This document shows, one piece after another, positions 38,752 to 50,106 of a stretch of DNA of 64,000 nucleotides (position 1 is its first letter; the number at the start of each line of letters is the position of its first letter). The stretch is from Allacma fusca (lineage: Eukaryota; Arthropoda; Collembola; Symphypleona; Sminthuridae): assembly GCA_947179485.1 (NCBI GenBank), contig OX359245.1, forward strand, positions 52,811,067 through 52,875,066. Direction: 5' to 3'. A model generated the notes under the pieces. It worked only from the letters and a program-made list of their open reading frames with translations, had not been told where the DNA came from and did not search any database. Both the position numbers and the translations under genes were made by a program.

Positions 38752-41700
38752 AAAGCCGGCCGCCCGCAACCCGCTAAAATTGCAACAAGTATTTTATTTT
38801 GGAACGTGAACGGAATTAAAAGAAAACTATCACTAATAACTAATTTTTTAAACAATATCAAACCTAACATATTCTGCCTAGCTGAAACTTGGACGAAGGA
38901 AAATGTAATCGCTGAAAAGCTCCTACCCAACTACAAGTGCACCACAATTAGTGCAACAACAAATGCAAAAGGGGGTAGACCAAGCGGAGGCACGCTAGTC
39001 GGCGTTAAGACAGAAATATTAAAACCTACGAAAATAACTTTTAAAAATGAAAACTATTTAGAATTAACAATTGACGAAGGAAACAAACTCCGTGTATACT
39101 TCACTTACTTTCCCCCGCCCGAAGAATTTGATGAGTTAGTAGAAGAATTCTTAAGCAACATAACAACCTCAAACGTCATTCTAATGGGAGACTTCAACGC
39201 AAGAATAAGCGCAACAACTCCAGATAACACATCAACGAATAATATGAAAATAACAGACCATCGAAATTCAGAAGATAAAATAACAAACCGAAGAGGAAAG
39301 AAAATGAAAAGGCAACTTGAAAACCAGGGACTTACAATATTGAATGGTAGGACAAAAGGGGACGAAACAGGAAACTACACCTACGTATCTCAGAGTGGGA
39401 ACTCTATGATTGATCTGTGTTTAGCTGATAACGAAGCGATGAATGGCATACTCGACTTAAAGGTGATAGAAGCACATGAATCGGATCACATGCTTATTCT
39501 TCTACTCAGACAAGAAGAGCAAACCTTTGGATCAAATGAGTCCTCTATAAATAGAATAAATTGGAACAAGGACCTCAAAAAGGCATTCACTCGCCAAATC
39601 TATATTGAACGTGAAGAAATCAGAACCCGTGTAAATGGAGATATCCAACAATTATCGAAGGAGATGTACACATATGCAAACCAAACTGGAATGAAAACAA
39701 CCAGAAGGATAGGAGAAATTCGACATAATGCACCCAAATGGTTCAACCAAGGATGTCGAAAGCTAAAGAAAAAATGCAACGAAAGACTAAAAGTATTACG
39801 GCAAAACCCAGGAAACCAACAACTGACAACAGAATACATAAACGCAAGAAACCAATACAAGAAACACACCTCTAACTCCAAGCTAGAATACTACACGTCT
39901 TTAAGAAATACCATCATATCCTCAAAGAACTCGACAGACTTCTGGAAAAGTCTGAACATTTTCAGATGCAATAAAAGAAGATGCGAAACTACAAATTTAA
40001 TTTCAAATGAAGCATGGGAAAATCACTACAGAAACCTATTCGATGGAGCGGACAGTACGCCTTACCGACAGAAACAGACGGCACACCAACCATTTCATCT
40101 TCATGAACTGAATCAGGCACTAAGGAAATTATCAAACAATAAGAGCTCAGGTACAGACGGCATTCCTAACGAAATCTGGAAATACTTACCACTGGAATTC
40201 CGGCCATGTCTATTAGAATGCCTGAATAAATGCCTTGCAAATCCCATCCCTGATACGTGGGGGGAAATAATCATAGCTCCAATATATAAGAAGGGCGACA
40301 AAAACTCACCTTGTAACTACAGACCAATTTCTTTAGTCAACACAATAGTAAAGCTATTTACGATGCTCCTGTCAATGCGACTGCACACATGGATCGAAAA
40401 ACATAAGGTGCTATCAGAATCCCAAGCAGCATACAGAAAGCATAGAAGCTGTTCAGACCACTTGTTTGTATTAAACACTCTAATACAGAATGCGCTGGCA
40501 AACCAGAAGAAGTTGTACTGCTTATTCGTAGATCTGTCAAAGGCATTTGATTCCATTAAGAGGAAACGTCTATGGGATAGGTTAGAAACGCTGGGAGTAC
40601 CTGCCTACATTCTTCAAAAGATACAAGAAATATACAGTCAAGCAAAGGCAAAAATCCAAACATCAGGGGGATATACAAATTTCATGGACGTACTTAGTTA
40701 TTCTCTATATATATTGATGAAATCACAGAATTGCTTGTCAAATCCAAAGTACGAGGGGCGAAACTGCTTACCACTGAAGTTACCATCCTACTTTACGCGG
40801 ACGACATCGTATTAACAGCAGACTCTCCCGCAGACCTCCAAACCCAGATCGGAATTCTCAGCAGATTCTTCAGCAGAAACGATCTCAACATAAACCTGGA
40901 AAAAACCAAGGTGGTAATTTTTGGAAAAGGACCAGTACCAACAAAGAAAAACAAAGTTATGCCAATGGAATTCTACTACAATGGAAATGTCATAGAAATA
41001 GCGAGTAGCTACAAATATTTAGGAGTAGAGTTTCATCGAAACGGAAAATTCCACTACCACCTCAAACAAACCCTTTTGAAGACAAACGCTGCAGTCGAGT
41101 TACTTTTAAACACTACTAGGTCAACAAAACTGAACGATATAGAAATCATTATGAGACTCTTCAACTCTCTAGTAACAACAATCCCACTCTACGGATTCCC
41201 AATTTGGGGAATGGAGTTTTTAGATGAAATGGAAAAGATACAGACTAAATTTTTACGAAGAATTACTGGAGCCTGCAATCTCACTCCTGGATACGTCCTG
41301 CGTCTGGAGACTGGAAGTAAATCAATGCGAGCATTAATCGCGAAAAGCATTATAACAACAATGTACAACTCTATCTTCTCAGAAAATGCAACTGCTATGG
41401 CTTCAAAGTGCTACAGGTTGCTGGAAGCAATCGAGGGAGACACGAATAACAGATCTCAGTGGAGGACATTATTTAAATCAATTAAACTTGAAGAGGATTT
41501 CAACAAATTCACAAGGGAATACTTGAAAAAAAAAACTGCGACAGTTTATGGAGAAAGATAGATCTCCACTCTACAAACACAGATGTAGAAGATATGTTGA
41601 AAACTGAGAGCAGCCGGTACATCGGATTAAAAACCCACGTTTGGAGGGAAGACTTTTACGGAAAGGGACACAGCTGGGCGCTTACGAAATTCATACAAAA

Positions 41701-42016
41701 TCTCAGACTAGACAAACCAAGAATAAATGTTCAATGCAGAAACATTAATCTAAAAGCTATGACCTACCGTTGGAAACCAAAAAGCGGACCGATCGACGCA
41801 TTATGTGCGTGCCTTAAAAATGCAGAAGACCGCTACCATATAATGTGCGAATGTGAAGTTTACGAAGACATCAGAGCAAAGCACATCCCTGAAGCCGATA
41901 AGCTAAGACAACACGACTTTATCCAATATTTCCTACAAACAGAAGATGACCAGAGCCGAACAAAACGAGCCTATCTATTCTGGAAGGACGCAATAAAAAT
42001 AAGAAATGGTACTTGA
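38752..42016 (+). pseudogene. LINE ORF2, endonuclease and reverse transcriptase, frameshifted
   Basis: The frame continues from ORF1 after its TGA with no ATG before the endonuclease (ILFWNVNGIKRK, AETWT, MGDFNARI, and SDH near 39480). The RT follows, with KKGDKNSPCNYRPISL, FVDLSKAFDSI and then LLYADD. The frame is lost near 40690-40710, between the two RT blocks, where about four bases appear to be missing. It resumes at 40731-41561. A second shift lies at the run of ten A near 41526-41538, and the last frame is 41594-42016. It ends with a CAC...HIMCEC cysteine-histidine motif usual for such proteins. This copy cannot make an active ORF2 protein, unless the A-run shift is a sequencing artefact and the first shift also proves wrong. 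Confidence 0.85.
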
Positions 42017-42610
42017 AGCTGGGAAGGTATTAGAAACACTTTCGAAGTACAGTTGCACCCACCCATGAGATTGGTACAAAACATGTAAGCCGAAAGGAAG
42101 TGTACGGGTAGCAGCCCATCAATAGCCTTCGACAAATGGTACCAACCTCATGGGCGGGTACCAGACAAATAAGCAGGGATGTCGTAAGGCTGGGGCTGTT
42201 GGCGGGCTGAAACACGTATAACAGTAACTCACGACCTGGAGGCACTAATATATTTGTAAACCAATTTAATGTACTTGTATATTCTCTCGCAGCTAATACA
42301 TCTGATATACCCGTAATCTATAAATAATTATCAACAATGTCTTATCTGGTACTTGATGAATAAGTAGTACAATAATGAAGTGTAATGGAGAAAGACGTGT
42401 AGGTTTTTGACGGCCCTTGTTATAGCAGGGAACCTTTTTCACCTACACCACAACACTTAGTAATGTTTTTCAATTTATTCTATTACCTTAAACAATTCAC
42501 AATTCATTTACTCTAATTAAAACTATTCGATTTTTTGTAATTAATGCGATAATAAGCGGGTTGTAAGGGCTAAGGCCAAATCGACCTTTAATAAATCTAT
42601 CTATCTATCT
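42017..42610 (+). other. LINE 3' region and (ATCT)n tail
   Basis: About 590 bp without a frame, containing two GTACCAACCTCATGGG/CCCATGAGATTGGTAC-type inverted segments (42041-42160). It ends in a short ATCT repeat (about 42593-42610) used in place of poly(A). Confidence 0.75.
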
Positions 42611-43026
42611 ATAACTTGGAAAAGAAATTTTTGTCCTTATAACCTAAGTGTTCAAACCCTGAACGTCCCTAACTTTAGCTGTGAATCGTCTTAAACTTAA
42701 TCTCTGTAATCCTAACGTTTCCAATGAGTACCTCCTGGTGTTACCACCTGGATTTCCTTAAAACCTAAACTTGCTAATCTTAATTTCCTTTAAACTTAAT
42801 CCTTATGTGATCTTAACCTTCCTTAAAACCTAAACTTTCATAAACTTACTTTCTTTAAACTTAAACTCCTTAAGACCTATTCTCCTTAAAACTTAGTGTC
42901 TTTTAAACTTAACCTTCTCTAAACTTAGTCTCCTTAATCCTATCCTCCTTAAAACTTAATGTCCTTAATCCTACTCACCTTAAAACTTAAACCTCTTAAA
43001 CTTACTTATTTGCAATGGCTAGTTGC
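42611..43026. repeat. 416-bp direct duplication (right copy)
   Basis: Identical to 36879-37294 as far as I can see. It starts at the base after the (ATCT)n tail and continues smoothly into unique leader sequence at 43027. Confidence 0.9.
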
Positions 43027-45490
43027 GTCTAACTCCTTAAATTATCAGTCTTTGTCAATCAACACTCCTCACATTCGGGCCGGTGTTGCCTAAATTCCCT
43101 AAATACTCCTGTAATGATTCCCAGAATTAATAAGGACTGTATTCCTCGCTACTAATTACCCTTCTGTCCCAAAGGATATGTTTCGCGTCCTAATTCGTAC
43201 CTAAGAACTTCCTTGAACCGATCCTACCATCAGCAAGGCTTGTATCTGTTGTTAGACAGCAAAAACTGAAAGCACCAGAATTTACTGAATTCCTATCCCT
43301 ATAACCAACTCTCAAAAACCATGAGCCTGTGGTTTCTTATGCCAAATCTCTCTACTCTAGCAAAATCCTTCGAGAATGGCTAATCCTATGATGCACTCAA
43401 AACCATGAGTCATCTATGGAAGAAGTAATAAATATGAAAGTCCCTATGTATGGCCATAGCTGGAAACCGCATACATAGATTTTAAAGTGAACCTCCGTGC
43501 TTTGGAATGTCCCCTGTTATCCTATCCACTAAACCATGGACCTCCTTACTAGTAATAGTCATTGCTGTTACCTATCCGCTAGCTCGGGCACATTACAAAC
43601 ATATACCTATATCGGTGCGTCAATCATAGCCTCTCCGATTACCTCTAGTAGGTCACAGGCTTATCGGTACTTTTGTCGGCACTCCATCCGATCACCTCCG
43701 TGCTTGGAATGACTCGAACCCTACTAAACCATAAGGTCCCTCCTAATCTTCCTAGCCTCTCGGATTCTACGTATACTAAAACTTATATACGACAATGATT
43801 CCGCTCACATTTCGGCCCTTGAATCCCTAAAAACTACGTAGATGAGAATTTTCTTATATGTATGCTTATGTACTATGCCAATGTGTCCACGCTCAATATA
43901 CCTCGGCCCTTTGGACTAAATTTTGTTCAAACCTTAATTAAGCTGTCCTAATCACCTCGGTGCTCATATTCGGCCCTCCCGAGTAATTTTGTTCACCTTA
44001 CATACTATAATCTTTAGATGGTCTGATCTACCTATGCTCTCTAACTGAGCTGTATAGGTTTTGATTTGCAAACTGACTAACTGAAATCTGATATGCTCCG
44101 TGCTCACATTCGGCCTTCCGGATTAACTTTAAAGTCCTAATATTTGCCAAAACCATGACAAATTATGTCCTAATTACCCAGCGCACAAAACGGCATTTCT
44201 GGTAGAAATGGAAAGATGGAAGAAGAAAAGATGTTTGTGAAAAGTTTATGATAGGTCCTATTGTTACCCGTGTAAACCTACACATCAGGTAAAGAAAGTA
44301 ATTTTCAGCGAAAGAGTTTTAATTGGGTTTCGCCACCTTGCCATGGGGCTCTTAATTACGTAATTTGGAGGTTACAGATATTAAAGACATTTGTGCTCAT
44401 AACTCGGCCCTTCAAATGTACTTATACTAGAAGAAGAAAAGATGTAGAGAAAGAAGAGAGTGAAAAATTATTTTTGAGTTATTTACTGGAAGATAGATCA
44501 TATTTTTGCTTTAAACTGAGCTTGGAAAGTGAATTTTGAGAGTCTTGTATTAATAAAAAAAAATGTCCTAATTAATTGAAAGATTTTAATTGTGTTTTGG
44601 GTTCCTATCCCCTAGCCTGGGGTTTCCCAAAACTTTGAAAAGTAATTTGAAGAATTAAAAGAATTTCAACGCTCAAAAACGGCCCTTTTGAAATTAGGAA
44701 CTTAAACTTACGAAGAGAAAGATTACTATTATACTGCGCACAGGAACGGCACTTCAGCCGGAATAGTTCCCTTTACAATACGAACACTGTTTATGCCTAC
44801 GCTCAAAACCCGGCCCTTTAGGCGTCTAAAAAGATAGAAGAAGACTTATTTTACTGGAAGAAGCTAATTTTGGTGAAAATTTGTTATGCACATACACCTA
44901 CTATGTATTCTGAAAACCACAAAATACATATACATATATGCGCAATTTTCTAATTTAAACATATGATTTGTATCTAAACTCTGGTTAATTACTCCTGAAT
45001 ATTAGCTACGCCTCGTAACTACATTACAAAATTAATATGCTCCTAAACATGAAATTCATGAACCTTAAAGAAAATAGTATTACCTTATTGGACGTCCTCT
45101 TCCCCTAATTTTCCGGTTGGAAAGAGTCCCAATTTCACTAGCACTTAAAATAATATTTCTGGCCACAAAATAGTTCTTTTTCTAGTGCCGCACTAGGACT
45201 TCTGAACTGTTATTTGAATCCGCGCGTGATGATAATGGCCAAATTTTCTTTCTTGAGGTAACATTGTTGCATGTTATAACTGCCTTTCACGAGAAGTTTC
45301 GGGTGGCCCTGGAGAGAAATGAAACATCACCTCCGTTTCGGACCCCATACTTCCATCCCATGAATTTTGAAAACTGCGACCTTACTTGCTACAAAGTTTG
45401 GTCTTTGTTTCAGGGTCATCCGCAGGTCCCCGACCTACGGATCCTCCGGGTCCTTACCAAATAAAACCCGAAGGCCTGGCAGAAACATCA
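43027..45490 (-). other. Retroelement leader with recurring CGGCCCTT motif
   Basis: 2.5 kb of noncoding leader. On the plus strand a degenerate unit, GYGCTCA then 2-8 bases then CGGCCCTT, recurs about ten times: near 43062, 43800, 43890, 43960, 44101, 44181, 44393, 44669, 44735 and 44799. Several copies can form small hairpins. AAACCATGA-like and CACCTCCGTGCTTGGAATG-like words also recur. The leader should hold the primer-binding site and packaging signals. The first bases inside the 5' LTR (element sense TGATGTTTCTGCC) do not match a standard TGG-type primer site. Confidence 0.7.
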
Positions 45491-46059
45491 TGTTACAGCT
45501 CTATCACCCGGGTATTGATGTTGTGTGGGTAATAGAAATGTAGCCTAGGTTCGGGTGTTCCATCCCCTGAATTCCTGGAATCCGATGTTGTTGGAAACGC
45601 ATGAATAAATGGAACTTATTAAGTTCTGTGTGTAGTTCGTTTTATTAACTTTTGGCCAATTTATTGTTCCTAAACTGATACAATTTACACTGAACAATTA
45701 ACATTTAACACAAATAGAATTTGAAGTCTGAATCTCTTCTTCCATGAAATCTCCGATTTCATGTCGCCCCGCTTGCTACCTGTGGAGATCCATCCCGGAG
45801 GGAATGGACTCTAGGTGCGGCTCCTCTTGATGTTGCTTGCTTGAAGTCGAGATTAGAACTTGTACTTAATCTACGTGTCTTACTCTAAATCTAATCTTAT
45901 CCTATTCTTAGTTTATTGTTTATTAAATAATCTGAATCGTTTCCTTATAATTATGTTATGTCAGCGTTTGGCGTCACGTAGCCTCTGCTTACGACCTTCC
46001 AAACTATTTGCTGACTTAGATTATGCTTATTCTAACCTATTTATAATATATCCGTAACA
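45491..46059 (-). repeat. 5' LTR of the giant retroelement
   Basis: 569 bp, reading TGTTACAGCTC at its plus-strand start, where the 3' LTR has TGTTACGGTTC; otherwise I see no differences. In element sense TATAAATA near the start is a promoter candidate and AATAAA at 45641-45646 a polyadenylation signal. The LTR outer end lies 59 bp from the stop codon of copy 3. Confidence 0.95.
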
Positions 46060-46118
46060 GTATTTATAACTAGGAGAATGTTAGCTAAAGAATGCTGCTA
46101 AAAATGAACAAATACAAA

Positions 46119-47145
46119 TCATTTCCAAAAACCTCGATGCGCCTCTTGAAGCTCTTGGTCAAATTCCTTCCATAGTTGGACTAATAACGCTTCCTTCACA
46201 GAATCTCCATTGGCGCAACTTCTCAGCCCCGGTGTCAAACAGTCGAAATACCGACTTAGATACCTGCATTTCAAATTTTATTGGAATTAAAGATTCATCT
46301 ATTTCACAAATGTTTCCAATTTATTATTAGAAGAGAACAAACATTATTCAATAGTAACTTACTGAAAAGGAGAGTCTTGTCCTCTCTCCTCAAATTTCTT
46401 TGCCGTACACTCCTCAGTTAGCTCTTGGATACTCTCCCCAGTGATACAGTCCCACAGACCCACGTTTAGCATATCTTTTTGAGATTATTAGGAATTTGTA
46501 CATCACCATAAAATCCGAATTTTGTTTAGAATAGCCATAAATTATACCCAAGGACGAAACCTTTAACTTACTTTTCACCAAATTGAGAAAGTACTCCGTC
46601 CTTGTGGGACTGCACAGTAGCTCAGCAATAGCGATATCAGTATTCAAGAACTCAGCTTCCATAGCCTGCTTTCTATCGTCCTCATTGCATTTGTCGCTGT
46701 TTAGATGATCCCTGAGACATTTGGTGTTTTGGGGCCAGGTCGGACAGAATTCTCCGGTGAGGTTTGCATACTTGCTGTCGATTTGAGTGATGTCCAACAT
46801 ACTCGGAAAGTCCTGATCGGTGAAGGATCCAAGGCAGGGTCGACCCTGTAGATTTTTCAGAAAATTGTTTACAAGTCATAAATACTATCGTTCAAAACTA
46901 TTAATATCACGTTTTTCAATCCACCTGGAAAACAATACCTCAGAATCAACAGCATATTCTTTAATGTCTTTGATCTCTCGGTTGTATGGGTATGGATCTG
47001 ATTCAAAACACGTTGCAGATTTCACACTTATAGGGGAAACTTCAACCAGTTCGTTTTCAAATTGCTGAGTGGGTAAGCTACAGACGCGGCTTAAGACGCT
47101 GCTTACTACAATTATTACATTTACAAATGTAATGAAGGTCTGCAT
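46119..47145 (-). CDS. Secreted ten-cysteine protein, copy 3
   Basis: Exons are 46939-47145, 46572-46845, 46363-46474 and 46119-46263, encoding 245 residues without interruption. The signal peptide is MQTFITFVNVIIVVSSVLSR. The mature protein has the family cysteines (CFES, CLGS, CPTW, KCLRD, KCNEDDRK, LLCSP, WDC, EEC, FDC, SCANG) and one N-L-T glycosylation site. The ATG at 47145 aligns with the paralogs. The retroelement begins 55 bp past the stop (its target duplication is 46060-46063), so the native 3' end of the transcript was probably displaced. The LTR is in the same orientation and could supply a polyadenylation signal. Promoter and 5' untranslated sequence closely match copies 5 and 7 on the other strand. 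Function unknown. Confidence 0.85.
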
Positions 47146-47241
47146 GGTCAGTGTCTTATCTGTCAAGTTTTAGAACGAAAGGCAAGAACAGTGTTCCCTG
47201 TCAGTGGCAGACGTAATTGGAAGTTGTTGGAAACTTTGGGT

Positions 47242-47286
47242 CTTATAAAGTACTGTCAATTCTAGTACATATTTGCGCAGTTGCTC
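47242..47286 (-). promoter_or_regulatory. Core promoter of copy 3
   Basis: On the minus strand GAGCAACTGCGCAAAT (47271-47286) lies about 23 bp before TATAAG (47242-47247). It is followed by a stretch shared nearly base for base with copy 5 (GACCCAAAGTTTCCAACAAC). Confidence 0.7.
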
Positions 47287-48930
47287 GTCAACATAACAAG
47301 TGTCATTCATTAGTTAATTTGTTATCTCATTTGTGATGGATGTTCCATTTACTTTCTTAAAGGATGAAGAACTTGTCAGTTATAGCACATACGTTATAAA
47401 GCTTGTTTTATTGTCGGGATGCTGATATAAAGTATCCAGAGAGTTTTGCGATGACTTTATTGACCCCAAGTTGGAAATACAAAAATTCCGAATAGAGTTT
47501 ACTACAAACCTAAATGGGATCTCTGGTGACGCAGTGGTTCAGCCACAGAAGGGTGACATCAAATGTATGGATTTTAGAAATCATACATACAAGTGCACGC
47601 AAATGGATGTAAATGTGCTTGATGCAAGTATTTGGAAAATATTATTGGAGTTGTCTCCGTGAGAGGTTATAAAAATTGGCAGGCTTTCCTCATATAGAAT
47701 AAATATGTGATTATACTCTGTAATTTAAAAATGTGAGTAGTGATATTAATTAATAGTATTGTGCATATATGTAATTACATAATGGGGAATGTTTTCCTTA
47801 GATCATAACATCTTTTGGGGAATCCCTAATTCATCGTAAATGATAAACTGCATCTTACTATAAATTATTAGTCATAGTTTGTAATGAAATGAAGCTAAAT
47901 TTTCCCAAGGCTACTCCTTTCTTTTAGAGGTCATGCTTATCATTTTCAGTGTAAGAATCACTTGGACAGTAGGAAATATCATTGAAATTCCGCATTAGCC
48001 GGCGCCAAATTATGTGTACAAAGATTTCTCAGCACCCTTTACTGAAGTCAGTTCTACTTATGCACTTAGACATATTTTATTATAATTGACACGAACTCCT
48101 TATTATGAGCTTACCACCCGCTTGCTTACAAGTCTAGATAAATTAAAAAATATCTGCAATTAACTTCAATAAATATAAACCTCTGCATTGTTTTAAGTAA
48201 ATTGACACTGCATGTAAACGTGACCAAATTAATCTTCAGTTGAATGTACAAATCATGTATGTACAGTACATAACAGCTTATTGTTAGACAACTTCACCGA
48301 GTACAATAGTCTTATTATTATAGCAAGTTGTTTTCGTTCATTTAATTCTGCAACAATAGTGCAAATAATCATTTGGGTTCTTACAGAAATGAATTTCAAA
48401 TGCACAAATATGAGGATATGACGGTAAAAAAATATTTTTTTTTAAATTTTACTAGATCAATATAATTTACCCTACCACATGTGGGTGTTCAAAGTGCATC
48501 AATTACAGCTGCGCTCAAATATATTTTTTATCCGGATGGGATGGCTCTCATTTTTAAACCCATGAACAAATAAAGTCTGGGCTAATGAGCCAGAAAATAA
48601 TTCTGTCATGAAGGTCAATCTAATAAAAATTATTAAATATTCCACCCATCGCTTGTGCTGCGAGATTCCCAGACAAATTGCATTTTATTGGTATCACTGT
48701 GTAACTGAACCCTCTGCGTCACATTTATTGTTTGTAATAGGGATATCCGTATTTGCAACTTCGTGTCATCGGGTCAATTATTCGACCTCAAAACTAAGTA
48801 TAACGATATGGGATTCCTCAAAATCAAATAGATTACCTTCTATAGTAGCCAACGGATATTTTGAACTTCGTCGTTACGTAAGCCATAAGTTGATTACAAA
48901 TTTATCCGCAAAAATAATCTTTGTCGCGAT
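47287..48930. other. Divergent intergenic region between copies 3 and 4
   Basis: AT-rich. This is the point where gene orientation flips. I see no exon, repeat end or RNA gene; short frames at 47471 and 48608 have no support. Confidence 0.55.
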
Positions 48931-48973
48931 GAGCATCTGCGCAAATTGAAGTGTGCACAGCTCCGTATATAAG
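48931..48973 (+). promoter_or_regulatory. Core promoter of copy 4
   Basis: GAGCATCTGCGCAAAT at 48931-48946 lies 19 bp before TATATAAG at 48966-48973; the ATG is about 95 bp further on. This is the clearest instance of the family motif. Confidence 0.75.
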
Positions 48974-49065
48974 GAACAGGGTTTCCAGAAATTAACTTCC
49001 AATTAAGAGTTGCATTGCCAGTGAACTTGTTCTTGGAACACTCGCTATACAGAGAAGAATCAACC

Positions 49066-50106
49066 ATGCCAAACATTACTGCATTCGTAAATGCAGTAAC
49101 TCCAATTGTCATTAGTGTGCTAAGCGCCGTGTGTAGCTTACCCAATCAGCCAATTGGAGCAGGACTGGATGATGTTTCGTCATCTGCAGGTCCTTTCTCA
49201 ACATGTTTTGAATCATACCCGTACCCACACAACAATGAAGTACGAAGCGTTGAAAGTGCTGTAGATTCGGAGGTATTATTTTCTAGTGGTTCGAATATTA
49301 TCAATTTTAAATGGGAACGACCTTTTTGTGAATTATTGCAATTTGTTTCAAACATTTACAGGGTCACTCCTGCTTTCAAGCCCACACAGAATCTTTCATG
49401 CAAAGATTAATGGACAAGACTCATTTCGAAAATAACTACCCCAACGTGACCGCACAAGTCTGTCCAAAATGGCCCCAAACCAAACAATGTTTCTGGGACC
49501 ATTTGAACAGCAGCAAATGCACTGAGGACGACAGAAAGCATGTTATGAATTCCGAAATCGTGAATACACAAATTGTAATTTCTGATCTGTTGTGCAACCC
49601 TGGAAGGGCTCTTTACTTCCGAAACCTTTGGGAAAGTAAGTGAAGGCGGATTTTGTGGCCTTGGGTAGTTATGACTGTATTAACTATAATTGCAAGTGTA
49701 AAGAAGATTTTTATAATAAGACTTTTAAATATCTAACCTTCAACAGAGACGCTAGATGAGGGCCTATGGGACTGTGTGTTTGGGAAAGAAATCCACGAGC
49801 TGAATGAGGACTGCGAGAGAAAGAAAATTGATGAGAAAGGTTACCAAGCCCATTATCAGTAAGTTACAATTGAATAATCCATCTTTGCTAATAATAATAA
49901 ATTATTTGTAGTAACAAAAAATAGCGAATTTATTTAATTCCATATTTTATAAACGTAGGGACTTGGGTCTATATTTTGACTGTATGAGACCGGGTTTGAC
50001 AACATGCTCGCATGGAGATGATGTCAAGGAAATAAAATTGGTTCAGCTCTGGGAGGAATTTTATCGAGCTCTTCAAGAGACGCATAGGGCTTTTTGGAAT
50101 TATTAA
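49066..50106 (+). CDS. Secreted ten-cysteine protein, copy 4
   Basis: Exons are 49066-49272, 49362-49635, 49747-49858 and 49959-50106, with GT-AG borders, encoding 246 residues. The signal peptide is MPNITAFVNAVTPIVISVLS. The mature part has ten cysteines, an N-V-T site, and the family signatures CPKWPQTKQC, KCTEDDRK, LLCNP, LWDC, YFDCMRPGL and ALQETHRAFWNY. The start was chosen because it aligns with paralog starts; an upstream in-frame TTG is not used. AATAAA occurs at 50336-50341. The conserved C-terminal block is largely helical in character. Extracellular or hemolymph function is plausible, but nothing in the sequence shows an enzymatic site. Confidence 0.88.

Larger units (their letters stand above)
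37295..42610 (+). mobile_element. Nested non-LTR retrotransposon (LINE)
   Basis: 5316 bp, inserted in the leader in opposite orientation to the host element. It has a 434-bp 5' untranslated region, ORF1, ORF2 with endonuclease and RT, a roughly 590-bp 3' region and an (ATCT)n tail. It is full length by appearance, but ORF2 carries two frameshifts. The endonuclease-RT-C-terminal CCHC layout fits the Jockey/CR1-related group; I cannot assign the clade. Confidence 0.93.
11451..46059 (-). mobile_element. Giant Ty3/gypsy-type LTR retroelement (about 28.9 kb without nested insertion)
   Basis: The element is bounded by two 569-bp LTRs and a GTAT duplication (11447-11450 and 46060-46063). In transcription order (right to left) it has: 5' LTR, a 3.1-kb leader interrupted by a non-LTR element, gag, a -1 frameshift signal, pol, overprinted small ORFs, a third long ORF, a small membrane-protein ORF, a 2.7-kb noncoding tail, a polypurine tract and the 3' LTR. 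The pol order protease-RT-RNase H-integrase places it with Ty3/gypsy (Metaviridae). All four main frames are uninterrupted and the LTRs show only two visible differences, so it is young and may be functional apart from the leader insertion. Typical Ty3/gypsy elements are 5-8 kb. Giant relatives such as planarian Burro are known; relationship to them is untested. Confidence 0.95.
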
